Positions 43,901-56,160 are shown, counted from the stretch's first letter. The stretch: DNA of 64,000 bases from Chelonoidis abingdonii (GCF_003597395.2 NC_133777.1:58043560-58107559), one strand, 5' to 3'. Notes: generated by a model not told the origin, from the letters alone. A program made the numbers and translations.

Positions 43901-44219
43901 TAACCAGGGGGGCCAAAGGCCAAGTCCCTCCAAGCCTTCCTCCGGGCCGAAGCCCTCGTTTTGAAAGTGCGCCCGAGGCGCTGTACCAGTTCCTTCCACG
44001 GATCATCTCCCCCTTCTCCAACCGTCTTTCGTTCTTCCTCCCGGCGTGGTGCCAGCTTACTTGGACCGCTGGTCTCCTCATGTGCGGCTTGGATACCACC
44101 TACAGTTTGCTTCGTTCCTGCGTTTCCCGCCCTCCCGCCCCCTCCCTCGCCGCCTCTTCAGGGACCCCTCTCACAGCAAGATCTCCTCAGGAGGTACGAA
44201 CACTCCTCGACAAAGAGCC

Positions 44220-44690
44220 ATAGAGGAGATTCCAGAGAACAAGAAGGGCAGGGGTTTTACTCTTGTTACTTTCTGATCCCAAGGCCAAGGGAGGTCTCAG
44301 ACCACCCTGCGACCTACGAGAGCTCAACAATACTGGTCAAGTTGAAGTTCCGCATGGAGGTCCTGGGACCCATTATTCCATCCCTGGATCCCCGGAGAGC
44401 TGGTACACCGCCTCGACATGCAGTACGCGTATTTCCATTATAGCCGTTTCCGCGGCGCCCATCGAATGTCCTTCAGCTGCTGTGGCGGCGGCACATATCA
44501 ATTCACGAGTCCTCCAGTTCGCCTGATTGCCCCCGATCTAGTCAGATGAGCTCTGAACCTTTCAAGTGTTTACAAATGCATAGGCCGTAAGTCGTCGCCT
44601 TTCTTCGTGCGGCAATCGTGTGCATTGCTTCCCCTAACGTCGACAACTGGCTTATCGGGGGAGCGGGCGGGCCGGCAGCGGTATATATTT
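44220..44690 (+). pseudogene. DIRS-type reverse transcriptase, N-terminal fragment
   Basis: Two overlapping frames share one decayed RT start. One gives VTLLSDPKAKGGLRPPCDLRELNN (44263 on). The other gives VKLKFRMEVLGPIIPSLDPR (44336 on). Then come HPSNVLQL-like debris and, at 44590-44665, VVAFLRAAIVCIASPNVDNW LIGG, where the catalytic Y-x-D-D motif should be and reads NVDN. Shifts occur about every 100 bp. The sequence then turns into AT-rich DNA at about 44690, so the palm C-terminal part, RNase H and recombinase are gone. Confidence 0.65.
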
Positions 44691-44699
44691 TAACCACGT

Positions 44700-47600
44700 T
44701 ACCATTCTCTCTCTCTACCAAAAAAATTTAAAACGACGGAAAAGCAAAGTCTTTTAAGATGAAAATTGGAAAAGCAATTAAGTGATTCAAATACAAATAT
44801 TTTTAAACTTCAGAACATAAACAGCCCTAAACAGTGAATATTATATAGCTAAAGCAGAAAAACCCTTTGTATTTCCAATCCCATAAATTCCTATGATAAT
44901 GTAAAAATAATTTACACATTAATGTCCCCTTTCTAACTTTAATTATATCATTTAAAATCCATTTGATCAATTGTGTGTTAGTACACTTTTTAATTGAGGT
45001 CTGTGTAATATACTATAAAAATTAACTTTTTAAAAGCTAGTGATCAGCCTTGAACATGTAAAGGAAATGTACTTGAACCACTGATCCAGAGCTGCATCAG
45101 CTTTCACAGAGATTGTTCCATCAAATGTAACTTTCTAGCAGAAATCTTGAGTCCTCTTCTATATTTTTCTGAATCATCTATTGCCATTTCCTTGACTTTG
45201 ACTGAATTCTGCAGGCACATTACTGCTGCAACCTTTTAAATGTACTTATGTTCTCAAATCCTTCAAGGAGCTTATTTATTATATAGAGAGTGCTTTAATC
45301 TTATATGATAGCTAACAGATGTTACACCTGTTTGAAAGCTTGTAACATCAATGTCTGAATTATGCTTCGTAGCTGAGACTCAGAGCAAGTTTTGTGCCAT
45401 TTAAGGTGCAGTACACTGACAATAATATTGACTATAATTTATTTACCATGTTGAACAATAAATTAAGTCCTCAGTATGTTTCAAAAGGTATGACACACCT
45501 ATCAAAAACTAACCTAGTTTTTCATGTCAAAATACCGCTATTTGTAAAATATTACTCATACTGTTGGTTCTTAAACAGAGCCCTGTTGTACTATTTTGAA
45601 ATGTTCCTGTTAGATACAATGACTCTCCATAACCACCCAAATAGTAAATGCAGAAAAACAGAGTTAGAATATCTGGACTTACTCAAAATAATTACAGCTG
45701 AATGTATGTTATGCTGGTGTGGTAAATGTAACATTTCTAGGCTAATGATACATAGGTTACAGTGGATACCTGTTGAGCTCCTAACACACTCATACTGAAT
45801 TGATTACAATTAATATTCAAAATACAATAACAATAATAAGCATCTATTTTACAACGTTATATTGCTAACAAACTGCAGATTAGAGTTTCAAAGCTGTTCA
45901 AATAACTCCAAAAACCAGTGATTGTTTTACGGAAAAGAATTATTTTGAAGTGACACAATGTTACAAAAATGTGTCTTACACATTTTTAAATCCAGCATTT
46001 TTGTTGATTATTGAGGAATTCAGTTGTAACTCTTTAAATACCTGCATGTACATAGCTTTGAAGTGATGTGTTGAATACTTGAATTGCAAGGGTCAGAGCT
46101 AAATTTGTATCACATGGTTCTGAATTTCTCTCTTTCTGTTTGCATTATTTTAGATCCTCCCCACCCAAGTTCATAACTCAGCTGTGATTCCCGAAAACAT
46201 GCTATGCTCTGATATGCAGCCATTCCCAGGGAACCCTAGAAGATTGTTTCCAGGCAAGAGGGATGATGATGGTGTAGTTGATAAAAATTCCAATATACAT
46301 CTTGTCATTGAGCAAGAAGAACACTTGAAATGCTAAATTGCAGAGGCATTCAAAGGTAGGCTATTTAATTGCAACTACAGTCATTATAAGCAAAATTTCA
46401 GAGTGCTTGCAAATTCTATAAAGTAAACTATTGCTTGTTTAAAGTGGGTTCAGCTTTGAGGTTTCCATTAGGAAGTCACCTGGAAAAAAATCAATATCGG
46501 CCTCAAGCCTTTAGTTGATGGCCCCTTACTGCAGATCCAAGTATATTTATTATTAAGGCTAAATACAGACATAGATGTATTATGTGTAAGGCTGTGGGTC
46601 TTTTCAAAGAACTATTTGATAATTAGAAGGCAAATCCTGCCCCTACTTCCATGAAAGCAGAGGACTTTTGTCACTCACCCAGCTGCAAGGAGAAGGACCC
46701 TTGCTCAGTTATGTGTAGGGGTTGAGTGGCTGGACAAAGGTGAGTCACTATGCGGGGGATAGGGGAAAGGTGGACTGTGTCCATGGAGCTGCTACGTAGA
46801 TGCTACTTCCGCCTGTTGGCAATCCATGGGAAGACTGGAGGCCCCATGCAGTGTAGGATATTTTGTCTCCTTCTAAGCCCTCTTCCCTGCCCAGCTCATT
46901 ACCAAGAAGTCTATAGCCACAGAGCTAGGAGCAAAGTTGGCCTTTAGTTGTTGTTTTCTCCCTCTGTCTCCAAAGATGAGATAGAAAAAGCAGTGGCAGG
47001 GGCCGTGACCACACCTGTAACTCCCAAAGAGAAGGTTCTCCTCTCCCATTCCCTTTCACAGTCCCTTGTGGTCTCTCCAGCATTCTGCAATCTATTCTAT
47101 CAGCATTTGTTTACCTTAGCCTGAAGCTCTATTAATTGTCTAGGTCTGTGTATTCCAAAATGAAACCCCATTTTGTTATTTAGTGTATAAGAGTCCAGGT
47201 AAAATGTAATTCCCTGGGAACTGAGGGTGCTCAAGATTTCTCTTGAGAAAGAAACAGAAAATCTCCTCTAAAGGTCATCTGGTTTCTAAAAATGTGGAGG
47301 GAAAAATCTGAATCCCAGCTACCCTATCTTCAATTTGTATGTTTTTTCTGGTGGGTTTAGACAACAATATCTGTCCTTTTCCAAGACCTTTCTCTATGAC
47401 AGCATGCTCCAGCTTATATTACTCCAACATGTTAATCAAATCAACTCTTAATTCTACTAGTTTTTCCTGTTGTGTGATTCAGTGCTGGCAAGCTGATCTG
47501 CAAGGCCAGCTGGTTGGTGTATCTTCATCCTGCTCTAACAAGTAGCTGCTCTGGCATCCTAAAATCTCTCCTCCATTCTCCCAAGATTGCAGTTTAGGGA

Positions 47601-49470
47601 TTAGAGAATTCAGCTGGATTGCATTTTATGCTTGACTATGGAATATAATGATCTCTTGCTATTTCCTTTGAATCTGCTATGAACCTTGGGAGTATTCCCA
47701 TTAGTAAGTTATAAATCCAGTTAATTGTTATATATTTAGTCCCTCAGAACAAGAAAAGGTAAACAAGAGCAGCCATGCATAGTGGCTCACACAGATAGGG
47801 TTATGTGCTGCACTTAAAAGAAACTGGTATCAGTGCCAGTCACTGACACACGTGTCTGAAGTGTCTAGGTAGACAGTTCTTAGTACCTAGAAGAGTTCTT
47901 GCCTGCCCATCAACCTGTAATGCCCATTCCACACAGTTTTCTTTCCATATTGGATTGTTAGTGACAAAACATCACACTCAGCAGCTCTCCTGGTGGTTCA
48001 GCATTGCTGAGAGTGGTCATGGTCAGTTTATTTGGAGTGAGAGCCTGATATTTTCTTACTATGCTATCCAGAATGTAATATTTAATTTCACAGTAATTTA
48101 GTTGGTAAATTGTATTGTGTATTTGTACTGTATTTACCAAACAAAAATCCACACTATGTAGAACCAGAATAATGGGTGTACTGCATATTCTCTTAAATAC
48201 CTGCCAGATGTATAGGCAGAAGTTTCTGAGTGCTGCTAATAACTGCAAATGGTCAGATAAGCCAAACATTTGCCTTAAACAGTTGGAAGGCAGGAATTTT
48301 GACCCTGGGAAGAGCGGAAGGCAAATCTTGACCATTTTACTTCTGCAAAAATATTTTTTTTTCCTGAAATAAAGTTGCATCATGTTGAGTTACATCTCAC
48401 AACACAACAAATGCCTCAGAAATAACTTTCCTTGAAATATGTAGAAGTGGCCCAGGTACCCTGAGAATTAAATATTTTAAACTAGGATGAATGTAGCATT
48501 TTGATATCAGAAACTTGCATCTAAATTTAAAATAGTTTTACTGCACAGCTTAATTCTGTGCAGGATTACTAGAGTTTAAATCACCAGTATAGAGAAGATC
48601 CTTCACGAAAAGCCCTCTGAAATACAAATATAATGAAGTAAAGATTTCACACCCTAAAAATCTCTGAATCCGATTTCATTTTTAAATAGCCCTGAGTCCT
48701 TGTTTCTTTACTGTAGTCTGAAAGTGCTTCCAGAATTTTAAAAAAATGTGAAGTATACGCCTCAAAGTTTCTACTTTTCCCTCACACTCATTTTAGCACT
48801 TTCTAGTATCTAAAGATAATTTAACTTAGGCTTCAAATGGAAGTTACAACCTCGATGCAATTAATTGCAATTTTGAATAAATAGTAGTACAGAAGTTGGG
48901 AGTTTTGGTACTGTTGTACCTACATTATAAATAAGAGTCTAATTGTGTGTATCTCAATCTCTGACAATTACAGCTTACTCTAAAATGCAAAAAGAACATC
49001 AGTTATTTATTTTCTTGACAAGCGGTGCTGTTCCTACAATGTGATATTTTTATCTTGTCTTACCTTTCTCCACATTGTCAAGTAATTTGCTTCTCCTGGG
49101 AGCTTTCCACATATGCATGATGTATCTAATTTCCCCTTCTACTAAATGGTAAATTATCTGCATAAACTAAGAATGTAATATTTAATGGATTGTTAGCAGA
49201 GGTGCATCAAATATGGAGTACATTTTTATATATACTTATACCAGTAACTGATGGAAATGCATCACTCTCACCAGTAATTCATATTCCCAATGATCTGTTT
49301 ATTGTGAAGGAGGTTGGGGAAGGGATGAGTGACATATAAGGAATTAGTTGAAACGAGGGAATGCTACATATCTGAAAAATCCAAAATTAATTTTCTTACT
49401 GTTACCTCTGTTACTTTGGGTCCAGATGGTGATACCCTTGCTGATGCTGAATAGTATCTTATGCCATGAG
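44700..49470. other. long unannotated AT-rich stretch
   Basis: Nearly 4.8 kb with strikingly low GC compared with the DIRS block before it. The longest open frames (45394-45798 plus, 134 codons; 48383-47958 minus, 141 codons) carry no motif, have no ribosomal or splice context I can identify, and I regard them as chance. No repeats recognised. Confidence 0.4.
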
Positions 49471-49484
49471 TAATCCTGTGGAAC

Positions 49485-49620
49485 AGAGGGTACGTCTACC
49501 CAGCATGCTGTGTGTGGGCTAGTCTACAGGAGCTAGTTTGAATCCAAGTAACGACAGCAGAGCACAATCCCCAGATTGGGCTAGCAAGCAGATTACTGAC
49601 CCAGGGGCTGTGCTAGGCTT
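49485..49620 (+). mobile_element. MITE fragment, Harbinger-type end
   Basis: gggtacgtctacccagcatg is close to the GGGTACGTCTACACTGC terminus. It is followed by gtgtgggctagtctacagga and an interior of agcagattactgacccaggg. It runs into CR1 at about 49620. Confidence 0.4.
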
Positions 49621-49984
49621 GTAGAGCCAGTATCAAGCAGAGTGCCCGAAGGGTCAATCCTGGGGCCGGTTTTGTTCAATATCTTCATTAATGATCTGGA
49701 GGATGGTGTGGATTGCACTGTCAGCAAGTTTGCAGATGACACTAAACTGGGAAGAGTGGTAGATATGCTGGAGGGTAGGGATAGGGTACAGAGGGACCTA
49801 GAAAATTAAAAGATTGGGCCAAATGAAGTCTGATGAGGTTCAGCAAGGACAAGTGCAAAATCCTGCACTTAGGATGGAAGAACCCCATGCACTGCTACAG
49901 ACTAGGGACCGAATGGCTAGGCAGCAGTTGCAGAAAAGGACCTAGGGGTTACAGTGGGAAAGAAGCTGGATATGAGTCAACAGT

Positions 49985-49989
49985 GTGCC
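49985..49989 (+). repeat. 5-bp target duplication, left
   Basis: gtgcc of the CR1 phrase cagtgtgcc, directly before the LTR. Confidence 0.8.
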
Positions 49990-51055
49990 TGTAGTGAAAC
50001 GATGTGGCTCCCCTCTGCCCCGGAGGAGGAAGAGCCCAGTCGGAGGCTAGGGAGCTCTGAGTCTGCCCCTCAAAGGGTGAGACGACGACCCGGAACTATA
50101 AAGGCCGGCCCTCAGAGCTCAGTAGGAGCCCAGCCGCCGGCGAGAGCAGACATCCCTAGGGGAGCTCGAGACTGGGAAGCTCCTGCGGCCCAAGGCAGCC
50201 ACCCAGACTGGCCAGAGCTACCCTGCGCCCGCTACCCAGAGGAGCTGCCAGAGCTACCCCATGCCCACTACCCGGAGGAGTTGCCGGACCTGCCAACCAA
50301 TTGCTGCAGAGGCCGATGCCAGAACACAGATAGGGCCCGAGGGGGAGTGTGGAAGTGGTCTGGGGGCAGCTGACCCCCATCTGGCTGCAACATTACCAGA
50401 GCCTATGTCAGTGTGTTGCGGCCAGGATCCCCACTGACTAAGCAGCGGATCTTCAGCCGCTGCTAGGGCCCCGGGCTGGGACGCAGTGGAGTGGGAGGGC
50501 CTACATCCCCCCTGTCACCCAGCTCCAGGGTGGCAGACTCCCCCTCTTCCTGGCCTGAGGAGGCCAAAGCCTATTATTACTGTTCAGCCCTGCCTGAGGG
50601 CCTGAGCACTCTGACTCAGCGTTTGTTGCCCCACTTGGACCCAGGGCCAGGCTTAAACTATCATTACCGCTCAGCCCTGCCTGAGGACCTGAGTACCCTG
50701 ACTCAGTGTTTGTTGCCCCGTCCTGACCTAGGGCTGGAGCTCATAACTATTGTTACAGCTCATCCTGCCTGAGGACCTGAGCCTCCTGACCCAGTGGTTG
50801 TTGCCTGCCCTGACCTAGGGCTGGGCTCATAACTGTTGTTACGGCTCAGTCCTGCCTGAGGGCCTGAGCCTCCTGACCCAGTGGTTGTTGCCCTGCCAGA
50901 GCCAGGGCCAGACGTAACCACAGTGCAGCCGACTACCACGGGGGCTACCGAGGGAGACCTCCGGCCAGACTATTTCCCTGGACCCATCAGTGTGTAGTGA
51001 GTCGGCGTGGCTCCCCTCAGCCCACAGAGGGTCGGCCCCAGTGAAGTCTTGTACA
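49990..51055 (+). repeat. 1,066-bp solo LTR inserted in CR1
   Basis: The termini are TGTAGTGA... and ...TTGTACA (TGTA/TACA), flanked by gtgcc on both sides (49985-49989, 51056-51060). Between them the DNA is GC-rich and unlike CR1. It contains a 36-bp coding-like duplication at 50218-50290 (LPCARYPEELPELP, then HAHYPEELPDLP) and four tandem copies of an 86-89-bp unit at 50584-50925. The first 30 bp recur in diverged form at 50993-51024. No pol or env is present, consistent with recombination between two LTRs that removed the interior. I recognise its opening (gatgtggctcccctctgccc) as a turtle family, but its class is not fixed. Confidence 0.8.
50584..50925 (+). repeat. four tandem 86-89-bp repeats inside the LTR
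   Basis: Copies start at 50584, 50671, 50760 and 50846, each opening tca(g)ccctgcctgagg, then cctgag...ctgac(c)cag and gtttgttgcc. They are diverged by point changes and small indels, so the array is old. It lies within the solo LTR and probably in its U3-like region. Confidence 0.85.
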
Positions 51056-51060
51056 GTGCC
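51056..51060 (+). repeat. 5-bp target duplication, right
   Basis: gtgcc directly after TACA; the CR1 sequence continues with cttgttgc. Confidence 0.8.
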
Positions 51061-51668
51061 CTTGTTGCAAAGCTAACGGCACTTTGGGCTGTTATAAGTA
51101 AAAGCATTACCAGTATGATCGAGGGACATGATCATTCCCCTCTATTCGGCATTGATGAGACTCATCCTGAGTATGTGTCCAGTTTTGGGCCCCACACTAC
51201 AAGAGGATGTGGAAAAATTGGAAAAGAGTCCAGCGGAGGGAACAAAAATGTTTAGGGGTTGGAGCACATGATTGTGAGGAGAGGCTGAGGGAACTGGGAT
51301 TTTTAGTCTGCAAAAGAGAGAATGAGGGGATTTGAGAGCTGCTTTCAACTACCTGAAGGGGGGTTCCAAAAGGATGGATCTAGGCTGTTCTCAGTGGTAC
51401 CAGATGACAGAACAAGAAGTAATGGTCTCAAGTTGCAGTGGGGGAGGTTTAGGTTGGATATTAGGAAAAGCTTTTTCACTAGGAGGGTGGTGAAGCACTG
51501 GAATGGGTTACCTAGGGAGGCGGTGGAATCTCCTTAGAGGTTTTTAAGGTCAGGCTTGACAAAGCCCTGGCTAGGATGATTTAGTTGGAGAATGGTCCTG
51601 CTTTGAGCAGGGGGTTGGACTAGATGACCTCCTGAGGTCCCCTCCAACCCTGATATTTTATGATTCTG

Positions 51669-52550
51669 TGAACTTGCACTGAAGCCCATGCTGTGCTGTG
51701 TTTACTATTATTGTTGACTGCACTATCTAGAGTCAAGCTTTTCCTTCTGACCTCAGTGAAAGACTGGTTGGTACTATTCCAAGACAATAAGATATTGCAG
51801 TCTGGCCAATAGGGATCCGTTAATCCATGGATACATCTTTTGGATGTAAAATACCTTCCTCAGGAATGGAAATAGAGTCCACCTTAAAATGGTCCCAGTG
51901 GCATCACTGATTATCAGTCTGAACCTAAAGCTGCTTCCCTTTAAGCCAAAGTCAAAACTTCAATGAGTGCAAATTCTCATTGCCTTTAGTGGATTTGGAA
52001 GCAGGATTTGGCCCAGAGCTCAGAGCCTCTAATTTCAAAGATGTTGCTGCAACTTTTCTTCAGGAAGGGGATGACGTGAACAGAAATATAGAATGTAGGA
52101 AGTGTAAACATAAAGCCCAGAACTACATTGTTACTGATTTCTGCTTCATCATTAGGGCAAACACACGGAGAATGAATTTCCATATTTCATAAATTTGAGG
52201 CCTGCTGACCCATCACTATTTGATTTCTACATCTGTGTCTTCACTTTGGAATGAATCCTTTACAGTGTATTACTACAGTGTTCATTATTATTTTAATCCA
52301 AAAATATGTACTGACTTCAGTGAGAGGATTAGTTCAGTTTATATTTTGTGAAGGGCTGTAAAACTGGCAGAATTAATTATTTTAGCACAATAGATAGCTG
52401 GTAGAGCTGAGCAAATAATTTGCAGTGAATTATCATTCACACTTTTTTTCACTAAAGACAACTTAATGATTTCTTAAATGTATTTGATTTTTAAAATTAT
52501 TTACCACATAATTTGGGCAAATAATTGTTGTTCTGTAAATTATTTAAAAG
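51669..52550. other. unannotated DNA
   Basis: No recognisable gene or repeat. Confidence 0.4.
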
Positions 52551-52551
52551 C

Positions 52552-52665
52552 AGTATCAGAGGGAGATGCGTCTGAAGAAGTGGGGGGTTTTTCTCCACAA
52601 AAGCTTATGCCCAAATAAATCTGCTAGTCTTTAAGGTGCCACCGGACTCCTTGTTGTTTTTTGTT
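52552..52665 (+). repeat. turtle-type repeat (AAGCTTATGCCCAAATAAAT)
   Basis: gatgcgtctgaagaagtggg, ctccacaaaagcttatgccc, aaataaatctgctagtcttt and aaggtgccaccggactcctt make up a short high-copy repeat that I recognise from turtles. A gtttttt tail follows. Class unassigned, possibly retroposed. Confidence 0.6.
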
Positions 52666-52974
52666 TAAAAACCGGTAGCTGTGTTTGGTATTCAAAGTTC
52701 AGGCTATGTTGGTTGATTTTGATTGAACAAAGATCACCTGGTACAATTCTGCCCCCTTCTTGGATTTGTGTAACTTTCAGAATCAGATTTCTAATATGAA
52801 TTCTTTCATTCATGATTATAAAGTTGACATTCCGTGATTGTTCTCCAGTGTGTTAAGTGTGCCATGCACATTCCTGTCAGTAAACTCATTTGCTGAAATA
52901 TTAGCTGAAAGGAAAAACAAATGGGGGAGTAAAACCAAAGAATACGCACATAATCAAATAAGTATTTAATATCG

Positions 52975-53262
52975 TTTGTATTATAATAGTGCCTAGAGGC
53001 CTCAGCCAAGATCAGAGCCCCATTGTATTAGGCAATGCACAAGTAGTAGTGCTGTGTACAATGTACAAAATTATAGACAGTCTCTGCCACCAAACATTTA
53101 TAATCTGAAGAGACACAAGATGGAAGGGGAAACAATTACTCAAAGGAATGTGACCTTACACAAGTTACTTCACAACAGGTTAGTGTCTAACCCAGGAGTA
53201 GAACTGGGGTGTTCTGATTTCTAGTGCAATGCCTTAGCTGCTGGCTCACATTGCCTTTAGAC
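52975..53262 (-). repeat. tRNA-derived SINE, minus strand
   Basis: The reverse complement of the SINE at 14825-15085: gtattataatagtgcctaga, gagccccattgtattaggca, atagacagtctctgccacca and gttagtgtctaacccaggag lead to a tRNA-like head at the right end (gatttctagtgcaatgcctt). Diverged but complete in order. Confidence 0.75.
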
Positions 53263-54461
53263 ACTATTCACAACTTCTTTGGTGACAGTCACCCTAGTCT
53301 AATTGCTTATATTGGCAGCACCTAGGAATGTGAATATGATGGTATTCTGAATGCTGTCTGTGAACCTGAACACCATGGACATGTCAGGAAGGCGGAAAGG
53401 ACATAGCAATGTGCATGAGTATCTACATTCCATGGAAAGAAAGATCTAAATTTAGGTCTGTAATAGCTTTAACATATAAGGGTCACATATGCCTGATGCA
53501 AGAATCATATACAAAATATGAAAGAATGTTCTCACAGTTTCCTTGCATTAAAGCTTGAATAATTCATCCTTACTTCATCCATGTATTATCCTTGCACTTT
53601 TCCTAGTGTTGGGACCAATCCAGATTTTGTCTATGCTAAAGTTGCACATGTTTGCTGAAGTATTTAGCATTAGACAAACCATAACCACAAGTATCTGGGG
53701 GATAAAATCACTCATTAGAAGAACAGAACACAACTGGCCTGCATATACAAACCTATAACGTAATCCATCTCCTTTCAGCATACACACTTTCATTCAGGAT
53801 GTGACATCTCTGACAGCTGGATGTCAACTATTTAACTACACATTCAACTGCTAGCTGTGGGCCACCTGTCTACTTATATTTATATACAAAATTCAGGTGT
53901 CATAGCAATTGGGAAACCTATCCAAGTTTCTGCATAATTCAGAAGAAAAAATGCAACTAAACCTCTAATTAGGACAACAGGCTGTCTGCCTCCTGTTCAT
54001 AGCGGGAAAAGTGTTCTCTGAAACTTTTAGCCAAGCTATTCCTTCACTAAGACACAGGGCTAAATACAGCCCTGGTGTAAATGGGTACAACTCAACTGAC
54101 ATCCCAATTGTGTCTGAAGGGGAGGTCCTACTTAAGCAGTTGCATGAGGCTATATGGAGGTTCAATCCCAGCAGAGGTCCCAGACCAAGTTTTCTGAATC
54201 CTATCTGGAAAAGCCTCCCTGAGAACATACAGAAATGATGACTGTGACATTCCCTAGTGTACAATCAGGACTGGCTTTTACACTGCTTCACTGTGAGAGC
54301 AACCACTCCTGGCCTTGCTCTCACACAGCCTCTATCATATAAATTACTCCCGACTGAGTTATATGAGTGCTTCTATCCAGCCGCTCCTGAATTATATTTA
54401 TCTGCTTACCTTAGAACACCTGCTGAGCTTCTGTCTGGCATCACAACCTCTGCACCTTTCT
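53263..54461. other. unannotated DNA
   Basis: No gene recognised. A ctaaatacagccctggtgta phrase (54060) belongs to the GATCC/CAATGG repeat group. Confidence 0.4.
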
Positions 54462-54557
54462 AAGGCTCCAGTCCTGCAAAATACTGAGAGCCGCCTGCAA
54501 GTTGCTTAGCATCCTTCAAGTCAATAAGAGTTAAAGTGCCCACCAGGATCAGGCCTT
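54462..54557. mobile_element. short TIR repeat (AAGGCTCCAGTCCTG...AGGATCAGGCCTT)
   Basis: aaggctccagtcctg pairs with ccaggatcaggcctt, with mismatches. The interior contains caagtcaataagagtt. A member of the GATCC repeat group. Confidence 0.45.
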
Positions 54558-55097
54558 AAGTGACTTTCTCAAATAAGATTTATGGCTTCCAACAAATATT
54601 GCTAATGCCCTAATCTCCAATAACATCATGAGCCCAGTCCTTCAAGGTCATGAGCACTTCCTGTGAGGTACTGTGTTCTCTACATCTAACAGGGTTGGTT
54701 CCTAATATATCAGACTTTAAATTTTTGATCCAGTTCCCTGAAGGAATTCTGGAATCTCATTCATTAGTTCAGATTTTTTCTGCCTTCTGTCTAGTTTTCT
54801 GAAATATTAGCTGCTAATCAATTCTATTTTTATACAAATGTGTGGCAGCTGTAGCTCTCAAATTATGATTGCTATCAGATCTTTCAATTCCAGCCTGCTT
54901 ACTCAGGCTCCCTACAGTCTTACACAATTGATTAATTCTAATATGTGCATCCCTGAACATTCACTTAATTTAATAACCTTAAAAGGCTTCAGGTACTGCA
55001 TGGATGAGATTATGGTGTAGAGAGGAAGGATTTAGGTTTATTAGAACCTAGGGAACCTTTTGGGGAAGGGGTAACCTATACAGGAGGGAGGCATCCG

Positions 55098-55228
55098 AGT
55101 ACCTTTCCCAGACCTGAAGAAGAGTTCTGTATAGCTCAGAATTGGTCCAATAAAAATATATTATCTCACTCACCTTGTCTCTCTCTAATATCCTGAGACT
55201 GACATGGCTGCAACACCACTTGCATATT
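55098..55228 (+). repeat. turtle-type repeat (GACCTGAAGAAGAG...)
   Basis: gagtacctttcccagacctg, aagaagagttctgtatagct, attggtccaataaaaatata, tctctctctaatatcctgag and actgacatggctgcaacacc form a free copy of the right-hand part of the repeat at 3584-3712. A 20-25-bp internal deletion is visible relative to the 3.6-kb copy (agctca joined to gaattgg). Confidence 0.6.
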
Positions 55229-56160
55229 AGCCAAGGTAGTCAGGGATGCAACCCTATGGGGTGACCCTAAATCTCTGACTACTCAAATTCAGGAGAGCAA
55301 GACCAGATGGATTATTCCACAACTGCCCTGTTCTCTACACTCCTCCTGAAGCTTTGATATGGGCTGCAGTCAGAAGACAGGATACTGGGTAAGATGGACC
55401 ATGGTCTAATCCAGTATGCCTACTCATCACCCTTTTGTAATTGGGTATCACTTCTAAGGCCTGATACTGCAGGTCTCTCTTGGGCTTGGGAGATATCTGG
55501 CTCAAATAGCGCTTTATCCTCTCTGATACTCACTTCAGGGGTATCTAGCTCATTCAACAAACTGCATGGGGACTTTGGTCATGGTGACACAAAGCTAAGG
55601 ATTGTTGGAGGATTTTTCTACTGTCAACTCTGCATAGGAGCCACAGAATCACAGCAAGCCCTTGAGGTGATGAGGAGGAGGCTTGTGCTCATGTGAGACT
55701 ACCTGAGCTCTGGGGAGAAAGTGTGTTGTGTGAAATGATAATCTGGCCAGTGAAGAGGGGAAAGGGTCATTTAATGTGACTTCTGTGCCTAGAGGGTAGT
55801 CTGAGGGAATTCAGTGCCTCTGGTCCATTAGAGGTGAGACTGCCCCAGCATGAGCCAGTGGTGAAGTAGGATTGAGGAGGAGGTGTCCAGAGGAGGGGAG
55901 TTAATCTCAGTGAGGGTCACCAACTACACACACAGTTGGGGTTGAACATTCAGCAGTCCTCTAAGGTGGATCTGCCCTTTGGAAATCAACAAACCAGGTG
56001 CTGCTGGTGGGAGGCATAGAACCAGAAGGAACAGGGAAGGAGAGACTCCTCCACGTGGCTGTAGGTGGGGAAGTTCAGCTATAAGGGAAAGTTAACCCTA
56101 TTTACAATTGAGTCCAACAACTTTTGTCATGTAGTGGGTTTGACAGAATTGTACTGCTGA
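55229..56160. other. unannotated DNA
   Basis: No gene recognised. GA-rich with ggagaggt-like phrases, and no named repeat. Confidence 0.35.

Larger units (their letters stand above)
41442..44690 (+). mobile_element. DIRS-type retrotransposon remnant
   Basis: A GC-rich (roughly 60%) 3.2-kb block between AT-rich flanks. After a leader with actgtggagcgcggcataag and ctgtcctccacgtccctagc come a gag-like region (41690-43900) and the start of an RT (about 44220-44680). The tyrosine recombinase that defines DIRS elements, the RNase H and the 3' terminal repeats are absent. The DIRS assignment rests on the gag (LAP2alpha-like) and RT sequence character. Confidence 0.7.
49620..51668 (+). mobile_element. 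CR1 LINE 3' half, split by a solo LTR
   Basis: The left half (49620-49989) holds the RT blocks [20 protein letters not shown] and [18 protein letters not shown] (FADD at 49727-49740 region), then kmRFS-type debris with premature stops. The right half (51056-51668) resumes with gcccttgttgcaaagctaac and runs to the 3' terminal repeats atattttatgattctgtga at 51650-51668. The 1,066 bp between are the LTR insertion. An orthologous stretch in reverse at 23577-24266 confirms the continuous CR1 sequence across the break. The 5' end is truncated and reading frames are interrupted, so it is dead. Confidence 0.9.

Noticed and set aside
45394..45798. 134-codon plus-strand open frame
   Set aside because: AT-rich, no domain or motif, no homology I recognise, no surrounding exon signals. 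Such lengths occur by chance in AT-rich DNA.
47958..48383. 141-codon minus-strand open frame
   Set aside because: No recognisable family; it overlaps an 85-codon frame on the other strand and has no coding-like features.
49954..50373. 139-codon frame with a repeated YPEELPxLP motif
   Set aside because: It starts in CR1 and crosses into the LTR insertion, so it is a junction artefact; the motif reflects a 36-bp DNA duplication.
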